Shown one piece after another: positions 1-11,523 of a DNA stretch of 64,000 bases (positions are counted from its first letter, which is position 1; each line of letters begins with the position of its first letter). This DNA comes from Imbricaverruca yamaguchii. Taxonomy: Eukaryota > Arthropoda > Thecostraca > Neoverrucidae. The translations under genes and the position numbers were made by a program. Location: positions 1,860,001 through 1,924,000 of the forward strand of contig JAOTOL010001642.1 of the NCBI GenBank assembly GCA_034440575.1, written 5' to 3'. The notes beneath the pieces were generated by a model. It worked only from the letters and a program-made list of their open reading frames with translations, did not search any database and had not been told where the DNA came from.

Positions 1-24
1 CTTCATTATCCGGGCGACCTTAAG

Positions 25-450
25 ACTCTGAGAGACCCCGACACTCTTCGAGCGACCCCGGTACCACCCGAGCGACTCCAGCACTCTCAAAATAATCCTA
101 GAAGTCTACAAACGACTTCAGCACTCTCCTTATGATCTCAGCGCTCTCCAAATAACCCTAGACACTCTTCACGCGAATGCAGCACCCTCCAAGCGACCTC
201 AGCACTCTCCAAGTGACCCCAGACATTCCTCAAGCGACTTTAGCACTCTCCGAGCGACCTCAGCACACTCGAAGAGATCGCGGCGCCTTTCGAGTGATCC
301 CATCATACTTCGAGCGTCCACTGCCCTTTCCGAGCGACACCGACACTTTCCGAGGAGACTTCGGCACTTCCACAGCAGTCCAGCCCTCTCTGAACGACAC
401 CGACATTTCCCGAGGGCCTCGGCACTTCCCCACCAGCCCAGCACCCTCCG
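25..450 (+). repeat. degenerate 20-bp tandem array
   Basis: A CACTCTCCGAGCGACCTCAG-like unit recurs with a period near 20 bp from the left edge of the window to about 450. Divergence is high toward the left. Open frames on both strands here are by-products of the array. Confidence 0.75.
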
Positions 451-1012
451 TGTGGGCCAAGTACTTCGTGAGTCGGAGACCACACCAAGTTTCTGCTGAA
501 ATCAGAGCGCTATTCTGGCCTGCAGCAGCTGTAATGATTAAGTCGGTCACGCTGGAGGCGTGGTGAGCGTAGGGTAATGGGCTCGGCCATGGGCGTCCGC
601 GAAGTCGTCGCGAAAGTTTGGTGCGGCAACGAAGGCGGCGGAAGAGCTTTGGTCGAAGTTGTCAGTGACGTGTTTGTGCCGCGAATCGAGTGGCCGCAGT
701 CGGACATGGAGTGTAAGGGTGCAGATGACCGATGGTTCGGTCTCAGACACGCAAACTAGGAAACGGCACATCTGTGATTGGTTGCAATATGAAAACAAGG
801 GGTGTTATGGATCATTTTCGCCTCACTATTTTGAGAGCTAGAGTTTTACGATAACAATGTGGTTTGTTTCAAATAGTATCTTTGGAAAAATATGTGAAAT
901 GAGGCTTACCAAGCAACTCCATAGCATTTTGCTTCATCAACTGGTGTTAGGGCTGAAATCAATTTTGACTCGGCTCGAGGTAGCATTTGAATGTGCAATA
1001 ATTAGCAGCTAA

Positions 1013-1014
<2 letters not shown>
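451..1014. other. intron or intergenic DNA, nothing recognised
   Basis: Moderately GC-rich to 740, then AT-rich. The short open frames show no recognisable domain. Confidence 0.4.

Positions 1015-1091
<77 letters not shown>
1015..1091. repeat. (TA)n microsatellite
   Basis: Uninterrupted alternating TA over about 77 bp, followed by TATG-rich flanks to about 1200. Confidence 0.97.
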
Positions 1092-1095
<4 letters not shown>

Positions 1096-1199
1096 CTACG
1101 TATATATGTCTATATATATGTATATATATGTGCATATACATATACATAGGCTTTAGCCATAACACCATAAATATATACATATACATATATCCTGTGATA

Positions 1200-2269
1200 T
1201 GTAGCATAGCCATAGGCGTGCGGTACTGTGCAGTGGATAGAGCTCACCCAGTTTTGTGACTCTGTACCCTGATCGAGGGTGGGGAGGGAGAGGGGAGGGT
1301 GGCGCCAGTGCGTCGTTTGTCTAATTGGCAACCACAAGGGACAAGGTGGCCGGGTGGGGCCGGCATTTGCCCCCGGGGTGTAGTACGACAGGGTCCCCGG
1401 CCTTGTGCCCCCGGAGTGTATATCCCGACAGGGCGAGCGGCCCTATGCCCCCGGGGTGTGCGTTCGTGCGACGCGGAACGGTGCGCGCCAGGTCGAGTGG
1501 CCATTGCCGGAACGAGCGGCGCTGATGGCTCTGTTTGTTATACCCCGCGCAGCGGCGGCGCGGGTGCGCTTCAGCGCCGGCGACGCCAACCGCTATGTCA
1601 TCGCGACGGCACAGACAACTCGGTGCCAAACAAACACTGCAGCTCGACGCCCGCAGGCTGCGGCATTTCCCGGCTCTGTTTACCGGGTGTCGGGGAGCTG
1701 GTTTCGGCGATTGGCATCATTGTGGACTGTTCTTCGCTCAGCTATACTGGCTGGAAGGGCTGTACCTGCTTCCCACTGCCCATTATCAGCTGTTCGCCGT
1801 TCCGCATGGGTGGAGATCCCCAAGGCCGAGAATTTCACTCGGGATCTCCTGATTGGGAAGCGTAGACACGCTAAAGGCTTGAAATGACAACACAATGGTA
1901 TCCGATGCTGACTTGCTGCTGTGTTAGCGCGGCTTATTGCAGTATAAAATCAATATAAAGCTAAAGTCAGGGAGTGATGACTAAAGTCATTAAATTTGAG
2001 TCCCTGTCTAAATACCTTGGGCTCATCAATGGTCCTTGGAGTGCACGTTTTTCCACTGGTTAAACATCACTGGTGAAGTGGACGGTCGCGTGTTGGAAAT
2101 TGGCTCCCTCTGATGTAGCTTATCTACAAATGCCAAATCGGTACGGAGAATTAGCCATGCTAAATGGCCTAGGTGAGAGCGCATATACTGCGGGCCACTT
2201 AAATGGATCAGTAGTAGAAGCCTTGCCTCGGCTTTGTCAAAGTTCGCTTCTCACAAGTCGACAATTAGG
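1200..2269. other. GC-rich block 1290-1860, no recognised gene
   Basis: Three loose copies of TGCCCCCGGRGTGT at about 40-bp spacing (1369-1465) start a GC-rich stretch. Its + strand frames of 160 and 188 codons overlap in different registers and have no domain I know, so I do not call a gene. From 1890 the sequence is AT-rich. Confidence 0.4.
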
Positions 2270-2458
2270 GCACAGCAACCATAACAGCTAATTCAGTTGG
2301 TGCACAACAACCATAACGACTGATTCAGTTGGTGAGCGACAATCATAACAGCTAACCCAGTTGGTGCACAACAACCATAACGACTGATTCAGTTGGTGAA
2401 CGACAACCATAACAGCTAACCCAGTTGGTGCACAGCAGCCATAACGGCTGATTCAGTT
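2270..2458 (+). repeat. 32-bp minisatellite with dimeric higher-order pattern
   Basis: Six units of GCACAGCAACCATAACAGCT plus AAYYCAGTTGGT. Odd units carry CAGCTAA and even units carry GACTGATT or its variant, so the true repeating unit is a 64-bp dimer. Confidence 0.9.
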
Positions 2459-2807
2459 CGCAACCTCACTGGGTCAAGCAAACGTATTTACAATAGACTC
2501 ATGCTTAGTACCGTCTCAAATGGCATGTCTGACTCCATGTTGACCCTCTTCGGGCCGGCCGGCAAACTCGCCTTCGCTGGGCCCGACAGGGGGCCCTTGA
2601 AAGACCCCAGCGACTAATCTCCGATGCTAGGATAAAATGCAAAACACCGCTAGGAAGTTCTAGTTAAGGAGAGCAAGAGGCATACATTTTATGTGTACTT
2701 TATTCGGCAATGTGGTCACCAGAGGCCATTTTATGTTAATTAGCGACTCGACTGCAGTCCTTGAAATGATGAAAAAGACTGAGTTTTTTCCTCTCATCCC
2801 ACTTCTT

Positions 2808-2978
2808 CTTGGGGACGAGTAGTCTAGGGGTAAGTTGCTCGTCTCACAATAGAAAGGTTGTGGGTTCCAGTCTCACCTGTCGCTACTCTTCGCCCGCGAC
2901 CAATCGGCGTGTGAGATTGGCGACGCTACATGACTCAACGGTCGATGTGTCGTAAAAAAACAATAACCAATAACCAAT
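2808..2978 (+). mobile_element. tRNA-derived SINE, copy 1, with target-site duplication
   Basis: A 171-bp insertion. The head has an RNA polymerase III box A (TAGTCTAGGGG, 2820-2830) and box B (GGTTCCAGTCT, 2863-2873). The tail is A-rich, with a short A run followed by repeated CAATAAC-like units. It is flanked by CATCCCACTTCTT (2795-2807) and CATTCCACTTCTT (2979-2991), a 13-bp target-site duplication with one mismatch. This is the classical structure of LINE-mobilised SINE insertion. The body shares a CCCGCG.CC.ATCGGCG block with the element at 34828-35000. Confidence 0.82.
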
Positions 2979-3514
2979 CATTCCACTTCTTTATCGGCCA
3001 GAAAAGGGTCAATCAGGTACCATCAGGTCTTGTCAACGACTACCGATGACCAGGAGAGCTCCTTCCACCTACTCAATTGGAGAACCAGACAATGCGAGAA
3101 AAAGTAGCCAGAAATCGTGGCACCAAGTCAGTGAAGACAACAGTCATCGTCCGTGACGTAGTTGCGTATCTTCCTGGAAGGCTCGAGTCAGTAAAGGCTC
3201 CCATACTTAACCACCACCAAGTGAATGCAATTCTTGCAAATGCGTTGCAATGCAATGTACTGAATTGTTTATCCTGGTGATTTGAAATGCAAATCACCAA
3301 GTCAATACTCCCTTTCCCTGCGTTTGAGAAGGTGGTCTCCAGGGCGACCCTCACAAATTCGCAGCGAGAGCAGAGTTAGCCGCGTCGATGCTACCAGAAA
3401 TGTTGTGCACATTCGGTATGGTTCATCCCATTGCCGTATACATAACGCCTGTATGGAGACATGCAAGCGACGTACGGCCTGATGGAGAAAAATGAGAAGC
3501 ATGGTATTTACTTT

Positions 3515-3564
3515 CATCTGATAATTCGCCACTTGCAACATACAACTCTGACGATGACTAATTA
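3515..3564 (+). repeat. left member of a 50-bp direct repeat around the piggyBac relic
   Basis: Ungapped alignment with 5111-5160 gives 39 of 50 identical bases, including GCAACAT and ACTCTG.CGATGACT. The two members bracket the transposase relic. They may be old target duplication plus flank, or pieces of a larger repeated unit. Confidence 0.65.
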
Positions 3565-3659
3565 AATCCGAACCGCTTGTCAGTGCGTGCGTGACCCACA
3601 GCGGCATCACCGGGAACTGCGCGTTCAGCAACGCATTAGCGATGCGGTAGCGTGGACAT

Positions 3660-5085
3660 CGCGGAGAAACGAAAAGGTGTTGACTGCAGGAGAAGCCATC
3701 CAGCTCTTCGAAGATGGGAATTCGATGGCGACGACGACTCGTCGATGATATAGTGGTATTGGCGCCTTCTGCTGTCGACCTTGTGACCGACGAGAAGGAA
3801 GGGAATACCGCTGTTGGCTCGATGCACGACGTGAGGGGGCATGAAAATGCCCACATTCCCACCCGGGAGCGGTTTGCAGAGCTCTTCCCTTTCGTTCCCG
3901 GAATAATAGGATGAAGAGCGAGGATGGTGCTCGCTGGAGGATAACTCGAATGTACTATACTACTCGAAAGTTCCTCGAATAAAACGGGTGTAAAGCTACG
4001 TGAGGATGAAATGAGGATGAGGAGTGCTGGATGATAATTATCCAGTGCACTTGAAGGACGTTGGTGCACGAAAACAGTTAGCACATATTAACTGGGATTT
4101 TCAATTAATTTGCTATCACTAAGAACGACCAGCAAGGCAACCTCCCGCTAAGCGACCTCAAACATTTACTGAAATTATCCTCCTCTCCGGAGATATCAGC
4201 TGCTAAGTTCCGAGTCTCAGTTAAATTCGAGCGTCATTACCATTCCGGCGCTGGAGACGTGGGCCTTGAGGATATATGACAGACAACGAGCCGGAACAAT
4301 TACGCCAAGATGAAGGGGTGCCTCGGCTTCCGGGACAAGAGCCAGGCTTCAGCCGACCAAGACGATCGCGAGTTCCGAGTTCAATTCGTCATCCAGATGT
4401 TAAATCGAACCTCCTAGATATTTTGGATCTCTAGGGAGCACTTTGCCATCGATGAGATGATCGCGAGATACTTCGGACGCCATTATCCGAAACCACTCGC
4501 CCATGGTGAACCGATACGCTCCAACTATGAGATGCTGTCTCTTTGTGGAAAGGACGGCTACCTCTTCAAGTTCTCACTCTTATGTGGGAAAGGCATGAAA
4601 AACAACAGCTTCCCTGGGCAGCAGAGTTGTCCGTGAAGTGATCGAAGCAGTGGACACCCATACCCACCGTAAGACAAGGTGTTTCTCGATACTTTGTTCA
4701 CGTCAAGGACACTCATCGAATCGCTGACCGATAGTGACATGCGAGCTACTGGCTCTGTAAGGAACAACACAATGGTGACGTGTCCGCTAATCTAGAAAAA
4801 CTGGATAAACAAGGTCGTGACTTCTACTAACTATGCTTCGACATCAACGGGAAAATCACTCGTGAAATGGAGGGCTAACAAATGTGATTCTTTGATGAGA
4901 AATCGCGAAGAGAGTACAAGATGGTGACCTTCAAGGTGGCCCTGACGTAGTCATCGCTAATGCAGAGTAACCGCATTGATGCCTTCGTAAAGGTGGTGTC
5001 TGTCTGATGGGGCTGTTCTCATGGCCGTGTCAATAACGTCCATGTGTTGACCTACAATCAACGTAAGGTGCCATGAAAAGGAACA
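3660..5085 (+). pseudogene. piggyBac-like DDE transposase, decayed and 3'-truncated
   Basis: Conceptual pieces in shifting frames match the piggyBac transposase family (DDE_Tnp_1_7). An N-terminal piece near 3667-3720 reads EKVLTAGEAIQLFEDGN. An acidic stretch follows at about 3750-3850. The catalytic core at about 4439-4600 contains HFAIDEMIARYFGRH, KPLAHGEPIRSNYEM and CGKDGYLFKF; the Asp in IDE (codon 4451-4453) is the usual first catalytic acid. FLDTLFTSRTLIESLTDSDM then MRATGSVRNN follow from about 4682, with Asp at 4688-4690 as the second catalytic acid. VKWRANKC is near 4867 and TYNQ near 5060. The following GGVD motif with the third Asp is missing. Stops and frameshifts interrupt it many times, so it cannot encode an active enzyme. 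Confidence 0.85.
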
Positions 5086-5110
5086 TGATTAGCATGAATT
5101 TTTTTTTTGT

Positions 5111-5160
5111 CATTTGATAATGCGGTCCTTGCAACATCTCACTCTGGCGATGACTTACTA
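5111..5160 (+). repeat. right member of the 50-bp direct repeat around the piggyBac relic
   Basis: Partner of 3515-3564, 78 percent identical without gaps. It lies about 25 bp after the last recognisable transposase motif, behind a T run. Confidence 0.65.
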
Positions 5161-5169
5161 AAAGACAAT

Positions 5170-8100
5170 TTGTGCTTATTAATTGATACTAAATTACGAA
5201 TAATTTCAATGGCTTCATTTCCATGGCAAATGGAACGAGGGCGATAGCGAGATAAGGAGTGAGTTCGTGTGGTTGGTAGCTGGAGTTATCCATAGTGAGG
5301 AGAGGAGCAGCCAAGGGGGCTCCCATTAGCACCCAAAAATACACTATGCTAAACGAGAACTTTTGAGGTTTTCCCCACGCGAAACCATAAATCTTCGGCG
5401 CGTTCAGATTATTTGTATGTATATTTGATATATATGTATATAAGATTTGTTATCAATTTCGTCATATGTTTCTCCATTGGGCCCCCTCTCCTTGAAAAAT
5501 CCTGGCTACTCCACTGTTGGTGTGGGCCCAGAGAGATGACATCTGAGACAGGCATGGGCGGCGGTCGGCGGACCTACCTGGTCGGTAGTGAAGCCATCGG
5601 GCGAGGACTGACGCCGTCAGCTCTGCGGCCCGTCGCCGTCCCATCGGGATGCACCATGCATTTATTCATCACGTGTTAATGTCGGTCGTCAGCCGCAGAA
5701 CCACAGTTGTCAAGGAATTTACGAGGTTCGGATGTTTTCCTCTGTAAACTGCAGCACGTTTGTGACTATCTATTTAGTGAATTACGTCACGATACATGCC
5801 TTCCACGTATAGTGGGTATCGTGAAAATGGATCGTCGGCTCCATATATAAAAAATGAATGAAATCGTATTTTTTAAGGCAACGCTTACTTTGATTTCAGA
5901 TTATCTCGAGGCCATTAATTGCATACAGCCAATGCACATTCTCCAATGGGTATTTTCTGATTTGAAAGCAGATTGCTCTGCTCCTCTCAAATAAGAGAAG
6001 AAAGCTGAAACTACGGACGGACTGACATATGTTCCAAGTACAATATTGTCTAGCTAAATGATTGGCCGCGAGACATGCATGGATGGCACTGTGGGTGCCA
6101 ACACACTTTAGTTCGACAGTTGTCATGCATAGATGAAGACACACTCTCATGCAACTTAATGAGTGGCACCAAGTGCCGATTAGTGGGCTGGTGAAACTGA
6201 CTTTCAACCGTTGAACCACAAGTCCGCTTCCTGAACTTTGTTTTGTTCAAGGCTGTAGTCAGTAGACCTTTCAAATTTGTATTTCCAACACCGGGGCCAG
6301 AGTTTAAGATTATAGTCAGCACATCGGGTAGCATCAGGGTGAGTGCCGATGTTTTAAAACGTGCACCGTAGTGGTCGAATTTCACCTATCCCTACTGTTT
6401 TTCGAGGATATTTGATAAATGGTCGGACGGAGATATTGCAATGAAAAATTGTGACTTTGTTAGAAATTGATACGCGCATCCTGTGCAATACAAAAAAACA
6501 AATCCGTTGGTAAATATAGGAAGTAAAGTGGTGCAAAGTTGGCCAACCGGGCAGCGACCAGTCACCAGGCATCCGAGCGTTCAGGGTCACGAAGGCGTCG
6601 TCGATGCGATGGAGCGGCGCTGCGGTGTGGCGGCCGATATCGATATCATTTGACCCTGAAGGCATTGACCTAGCATCATGGAATTCCTACTGATGAGAGT
6701 TCACTACAGCCGTAATGCACTCCACGAATTTTGCGCTTCTAGCTTTTGTAGTTTTCGAGATCTTATGGGGGGGGGGGAGGCGGCGAAATCGACCCTCACC
6801 GATCCGGTGCTCGTTATGTGAGAGGCCCTTTAGGGGCCGTGTTAAAGCAAGAGGAAATTTAGAGAAGTTGGCGTTGTGTGAGCCAAGGCTGGTACTGCAT
6901 CTACATTAACACAAGTACTGTATTCCCCACCCATGCCTGTTTCCATGTGTTTGGACCATCGAAAATGATGAACCGAAAACCGATGAATATCGGGACTGAT
7001 TTGCCTAAAAACATGGAGTGTGCGTTGTTAAAACTATATCAATGTAGAACTAATATCAGCGGCCAAGAACTATCCCTTGGTAAAGGTAACACTTTCGTGT
7101 GATGTACAGTTAATTTATTATCATTAATATACGATTTAATTTAATGATGATATCACCAATCATGCAATGTTCTTAAGCTCCTCTGGACACAAGCCACTAA
7201 GGTGGCGTAGGTCCATTGCTTCAACAATTCATCACATATTGTTCACTACTTCATTTTCACTTGATTAGCTGCATTGGTATTTGTGCGTATCCTGGTGTCA
7301 CAGGATACGCACAAAGACCACGGCATAGAATGATTATGGCATGGAAACAACGGCGATGGTCGGGTGACTGACTAAACCACCGGCATTGAGCTGTTTGGTC
7401 TGACTGGGAAAATCATCCAGGCAAGGTAGATAACAGTAGTCTGAGTAATGCTGAAAAGTCGGGGAGTCAGGGATGAGTCTACGACATGCAATTAACTGCA
7501 TCTCTCTATCTAGCTGAGGATAAATGTTGGCAAACTTGATTGACCCTCCACTGTGAAGGCTAGAACTTGCTGTCTCAGGGCGGCAGTTAGTGCACCTGAA
7601 ATGCACAGTAAAAGCACATGAATAGTCACATAATAATTATTGCCCAGAATGCGAGCAACAGTACGCATTAATTTTAGACAGCCAAAATGCCTGTATAATC
7701 GTAACATCAGCCATAACCACAATGCTTTTGTTTCATCGTCGGTCTAAGCCTGATCATGATAACACTCTCAAGTCTGTTGATTGGAAGCATTACAGTTGAT
7801 GGGTACCCAAATTTAAATCCAGCCTAGCAACCGACTGCTGAGCCGATGGCAGTGGAGATTAACATGCACTGTATTTAACTGTGATGGAACCGATTTGAGA
7901 GGCCTATGGAGCAGCCGTCGGATATAACTAGACATAGGACAGAAAATATACGCGTCTTGCTGAAAATCTACCATGGCTGCCTCCATCACAGAATACACCA
8001 TAGAGGAACATGGTTGTAGGGAGAACGTGACTAGGAGGTGGGTAAATGCTCACTTGACCTAAAAAGTCGCTTTTTATTTTCATTGTCCGCTTACCAAATA

Positions 8101-10660
8101 AAACGTAACCAAATGCGGATGTTGCACCCTCCCTTGTTGTCTTTGACAGTGCCCCATCTTTATCCAAACATTGCCTACCGCAATAAAGACGGAGGGGCAA
8201 TTCATTATGTTGCAGACTGCTGGATAGGTGTTGATCCAGTGCTATTGCACAGTTCCGCCTCCGAGCGAGCATGGACCTGGTGCAAATGATATTCCATCTC
8301 TCCGACCTGTTATTCCACCATTCCTGTGGGCGTGGTGTAACTCTAATGCCACGAACATACTATCGTTAACATTACCACACGATGGTCGATCTCGCCATCT
8401 ACCCCACGGGACCTGTGCGCATGTTTATTTAGGGGCGTTCTCAGCCTTCCACATGCCAGTGCGGGCACAAAGCTTGCTGCGACCGTGTGGGAGGAGAAGC
8501 ATTACTTGCTACGCTAGTCACCAAGGTAAATGGGGTGGCAACAATGACAACGCCCGGTAGCAACAATGAACACTTACGGCACACACACGGCTGAGTTATT
8601 CGCAGTAGCCACCGACCACAACTAATCGCTGAAATATAAAACACCACACATAAAATACAAGAGTGTGTCTAGGCACAATTCCATTCGCCATATCTGCCCT
8701 TCGATGCGCAATGGTGTGGGTATATACTTAGAGAACTGGCTCGAACATTAAGCATCAGATTATCCGATGAAGCTACAGAGTTGAGCGGCGCAGTATCATT
8801 CCGTGAGCTCCGAGTGGTAGACTATCCCGTCTAACACACCAATGTTGCGGCGCAGTATCGTGCGACGTGGTGCTTGCATGTACGAAATGTCCTACATAGA
8901 AAGAAGAGCCTGTATTCCTATTCCGATATGCTGTGCATTTATTAACATTTTCCATCAAATAATGGAGTCACTATTCCAGCAAGTTCAACGCACCTGTGTC
9001 AGAGTACCTCAGCGGTTGGTGTAAAACTAATTGCGAGCTGACAGCGCAATCAGTACAACGTGAACGGCGTCGACCGAACGTTCTTACAATTGCCGTGGTT
9101 AGCACTGCGTTATCATGTGCACAGGTCACTAATCACATCAAAGCCCAGGTGGGGCAGGAAGAAATAGGCCACTATCTGATGTAGCGAACGATTTTCGAAG
9201 CAGATTGTGGTCAGAAAAATATAATGAGTGACGCCAGTGCAAAGTCAACATAATGGGGATGAGGCGACGAGGCCATGACTATTTAAGATGGCTGAATTAT
9301 CATACAATTTCTTCTTTTTTCTTCAGTGATTTTCTTCACTTCAACCAAATTTGATTCTGGTAGTATTGACCTGAGTACATCCGCATTGTCATATCAAAAT
9401 CCAAGGTATATTTCGCGATAGGGTACAGGTTTTCGTGACACCGAGGGACTTTGCCGTTCCAAAATAATCCCTACCACCCCAATACGTTCGACTCGATCTC
9501 TCTTTCACCACTAAAATTATTTATCATCTTATGCGTATGTCTGTCATGTTTATGCAAAGGGAGGATCTAATTCAAATTCACAAGACGAGATCTAAAAGAA
9601 TCTTTTAAAGCGAAAGCACCTGTGATTCATAGGGGGAAAAACTAACAAAGAAGCCCATCTGATATTCACCATGCTGCTGACATACAGAGGCACGTTATGA
9701 GGGTAATTCGAGGCTCCGTTCCCTTAGCAAACAATGATGTGTGCAAGGACTTGCTTTGATGAGTGAGTCGACATCGTTAGCTCATACTAGCAACACAACC
9801 ACAAGCAAATGAAGTATGACGACACAACATGACATGGGTGGTCAGTTGTGGTATACTAACTGCCATACATTCAAACTGCCGATGCAAAGCAACAATGTTC
9901 AGGCTTGCAAACCGGATGACATTGGCGGAGATGTGTGCTAGAAAGGTGAAGCTTTACATGCAATCTAATCGTTGTTAAATTCAGGGGAAGGCCATGAAAG
10001 CCCTTACTTCAAGGCTCATAGAACGTTCAAATGTTAGGAAAGCATCAGGCGGTTACCATATTTTGATCCTTTTCACGCGAAGAGACACGCGGGCTCATAC
10101 CCTCATATCAAGTAGATCACCCCAGGATGGAAACGTAGAAATCCAGATGTTGGAGGGCGCTCCACAAGCGTCCTTAATGATCCTTTGACAATTTGTGGTC
10201 ATTGATGTCCTTTAGGTTATATGGTGCCAATTTGCACGGACTGCTTTGGTACCTGTATAGTTTCGTCCTAAGTAACAGACCTGCGCCCCTTTGCGTAAAA
10301 GAAAACCCTGTACGTGCACTTTCTTGTTATTATTCTGTGAAATACACTATATAGATTCCCCATTGGTTTTAAATTCATCCAAGGCTGACTTCCTTGGCCA
10401 TTGCATTTAACTTGAACTGCATTTCCCGTATCCGCATCGTATATTTTCATTGCACAGCCTCTGCTGTGCCATTCGCTGCTTGTATTCAATGGCGTTTCCG
10501 TTTCATGCTGTGCGTTCCCACTGCGCTCCATTCTTGTTTTTTGTCCACTGAGATTTATAGTGGTGCCTGGCTGACATTATACGCTGTTCCGCGTGAACTG
10601 TCGCCGCCTGTAGGCGCGTGCCCAGGCTCCAGGTTGGCGCCAAATCCAACAACACCGCCA
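5170..10660. other. unique-looking AT-rich DNA, no recognised gene
   Basis: Contains a G10 run at 6768-6777 and the hairpin at 7276-7319. No conserved exon of unc-13 was found; in particular the preceding C2B exon is not visible. Short open frames are scattered on both strands. Confidence 0.4.
7276..7319. other. perfect-stem hairpin, 20-nt arms with one mismatch
   Basis: TTTGTGCGTATCCTG (7280-7294) pairs perfectly with CAGGATACGCACAAA (7301-7315) around a 6-nt loop GTGTCA. Beyond one A/G mismatch, TGGT pairs with ACCA. No gene or element accounts for it. Confidence 0.8.
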
Positions 10661-10670
10661 CGTTCCATCA

Positions 10671-11134
10671 CCACCGCGCGCGCAAGGACTCGTCGGCGCC
10701 ACATCTGACATCACTACCACGTTCCATCACCACCGCGCGCGCACGGTCCCGTCGGCGCCACATCTGACGACATCGCGCGCCCACGGTCCCGTCGGCGCCA
10801 CATCTGACGACACCGCGCGCGCACGGTCCCGTCGGCGCCACATCTGACGACACCGCGCGCGCACAGTCCCGTCGGCGCCACATCTGACGACACCGCGCGC
10901 GCACAGTCCCGTCGGCGCCACATCTGACGACACCGCGCGCGCACGGTCCCGTCGGCGCCACATCTGACGACACCGCGCGCGCACAGTCCCGTCGGCGCCA
11001 CATCGACGACACCGCGCGCGCACGTCCCGTCGGCGCCACATCTGACGACACCGCGCGCGCACGGTCCCGTCGGCGCCACATCTGACGACACCGCGCGCGC
11101 ACGGTCCCGTCGGCGCCACATCTGACGACACCGC
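10671..11134 (-). repeat. 40-bp GC-rich minisatellite with CG runs
   Basis: Eleven occurrences of CGTCGGCGCC at about 40-bp spacing. The unit is CACATCTGACGACACCGCGC plus GCGCACGGTCCCGTCGGCGC. The first unit is about 60 bp long and contains CACGTTCCATCACCACC. Single-base deletions near 11003-11025 shift the frame. The 135-210 aa minus-strand frames are created by the repeat. Confidence 0.93.
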
Positions 11135-11289
11135 CACTCCCAGGCACCGCCCCGTGGAACGGTGCACTGTCGGCGGCCATTACCGCTGACGGCCAGATGG
11201 AGTTGATGGCATTATTGCGGAAGCCTGGCGGACCCGATACCTCGCCTACTGTGGCTTTGCTGTGGTGTGACTCGGCAGACACCTTGACT

Positions 11290-11523
11290 GGGCGTGCCAC
11301 TTTAGGGCACCCTCTGCAGCCGATAGTGGTGCCTTAAGACACCCCGCTGCCGGTACGCGGCGCTTCAGGGCACCCTCCGCGGCCGGTGGTGGCGCTTTAG
11401 GGCACCCTCAGCTGCCGATATGTGGCACTTTAGGGCACCCTCAGCTGCCGATATGTGGCACTTTAGGGAACCCTCAGCTGCTGATATGTGGCACTTTAGG
11501 GCACCCTCAGCTGCCGGTACGTT
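11290..11523 (+). repeat. 33-bp minisatellite
   Basis: Seven units of GGCACTTTAGGGCACCCTCA plus GCTGCCGATATGT. The last four are nearly identical and the first three are diverged. It lies 150 bp after the 40-bp array. Confidence 0.88.

Noticed and set aside
1225..1290. tRNA-like segment with GTGGATAGAGC
   Set aside because: No acceptable box B or cloverleaf; probably chance or a very old SINE scrap.
1299..1865. 188-codon + frame in a GC-rich block
   Set aside because: Overlapping frames are equally long, the start contains a short repeat, and no domain is recognisable.
3302..4084. 260-codon minus-strand frame
   Set aside because: It runs antisense over the piggyBac relic and its flank, whose + strand matches a known family.
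6050..6385. Minus-strand frame with a LILNSGPGVGNTNLKGL-like stretch resembling the start of some LINE proteins
   Set aside because: A single short resemblance with no supporting motifs on either side.
10668..11300. 210-codon minus-strand frame and its two overlapping companions
   Set aside because: All three frames of the 40-bp CG-rich array are open, the mark of a repeat and not of a gene.
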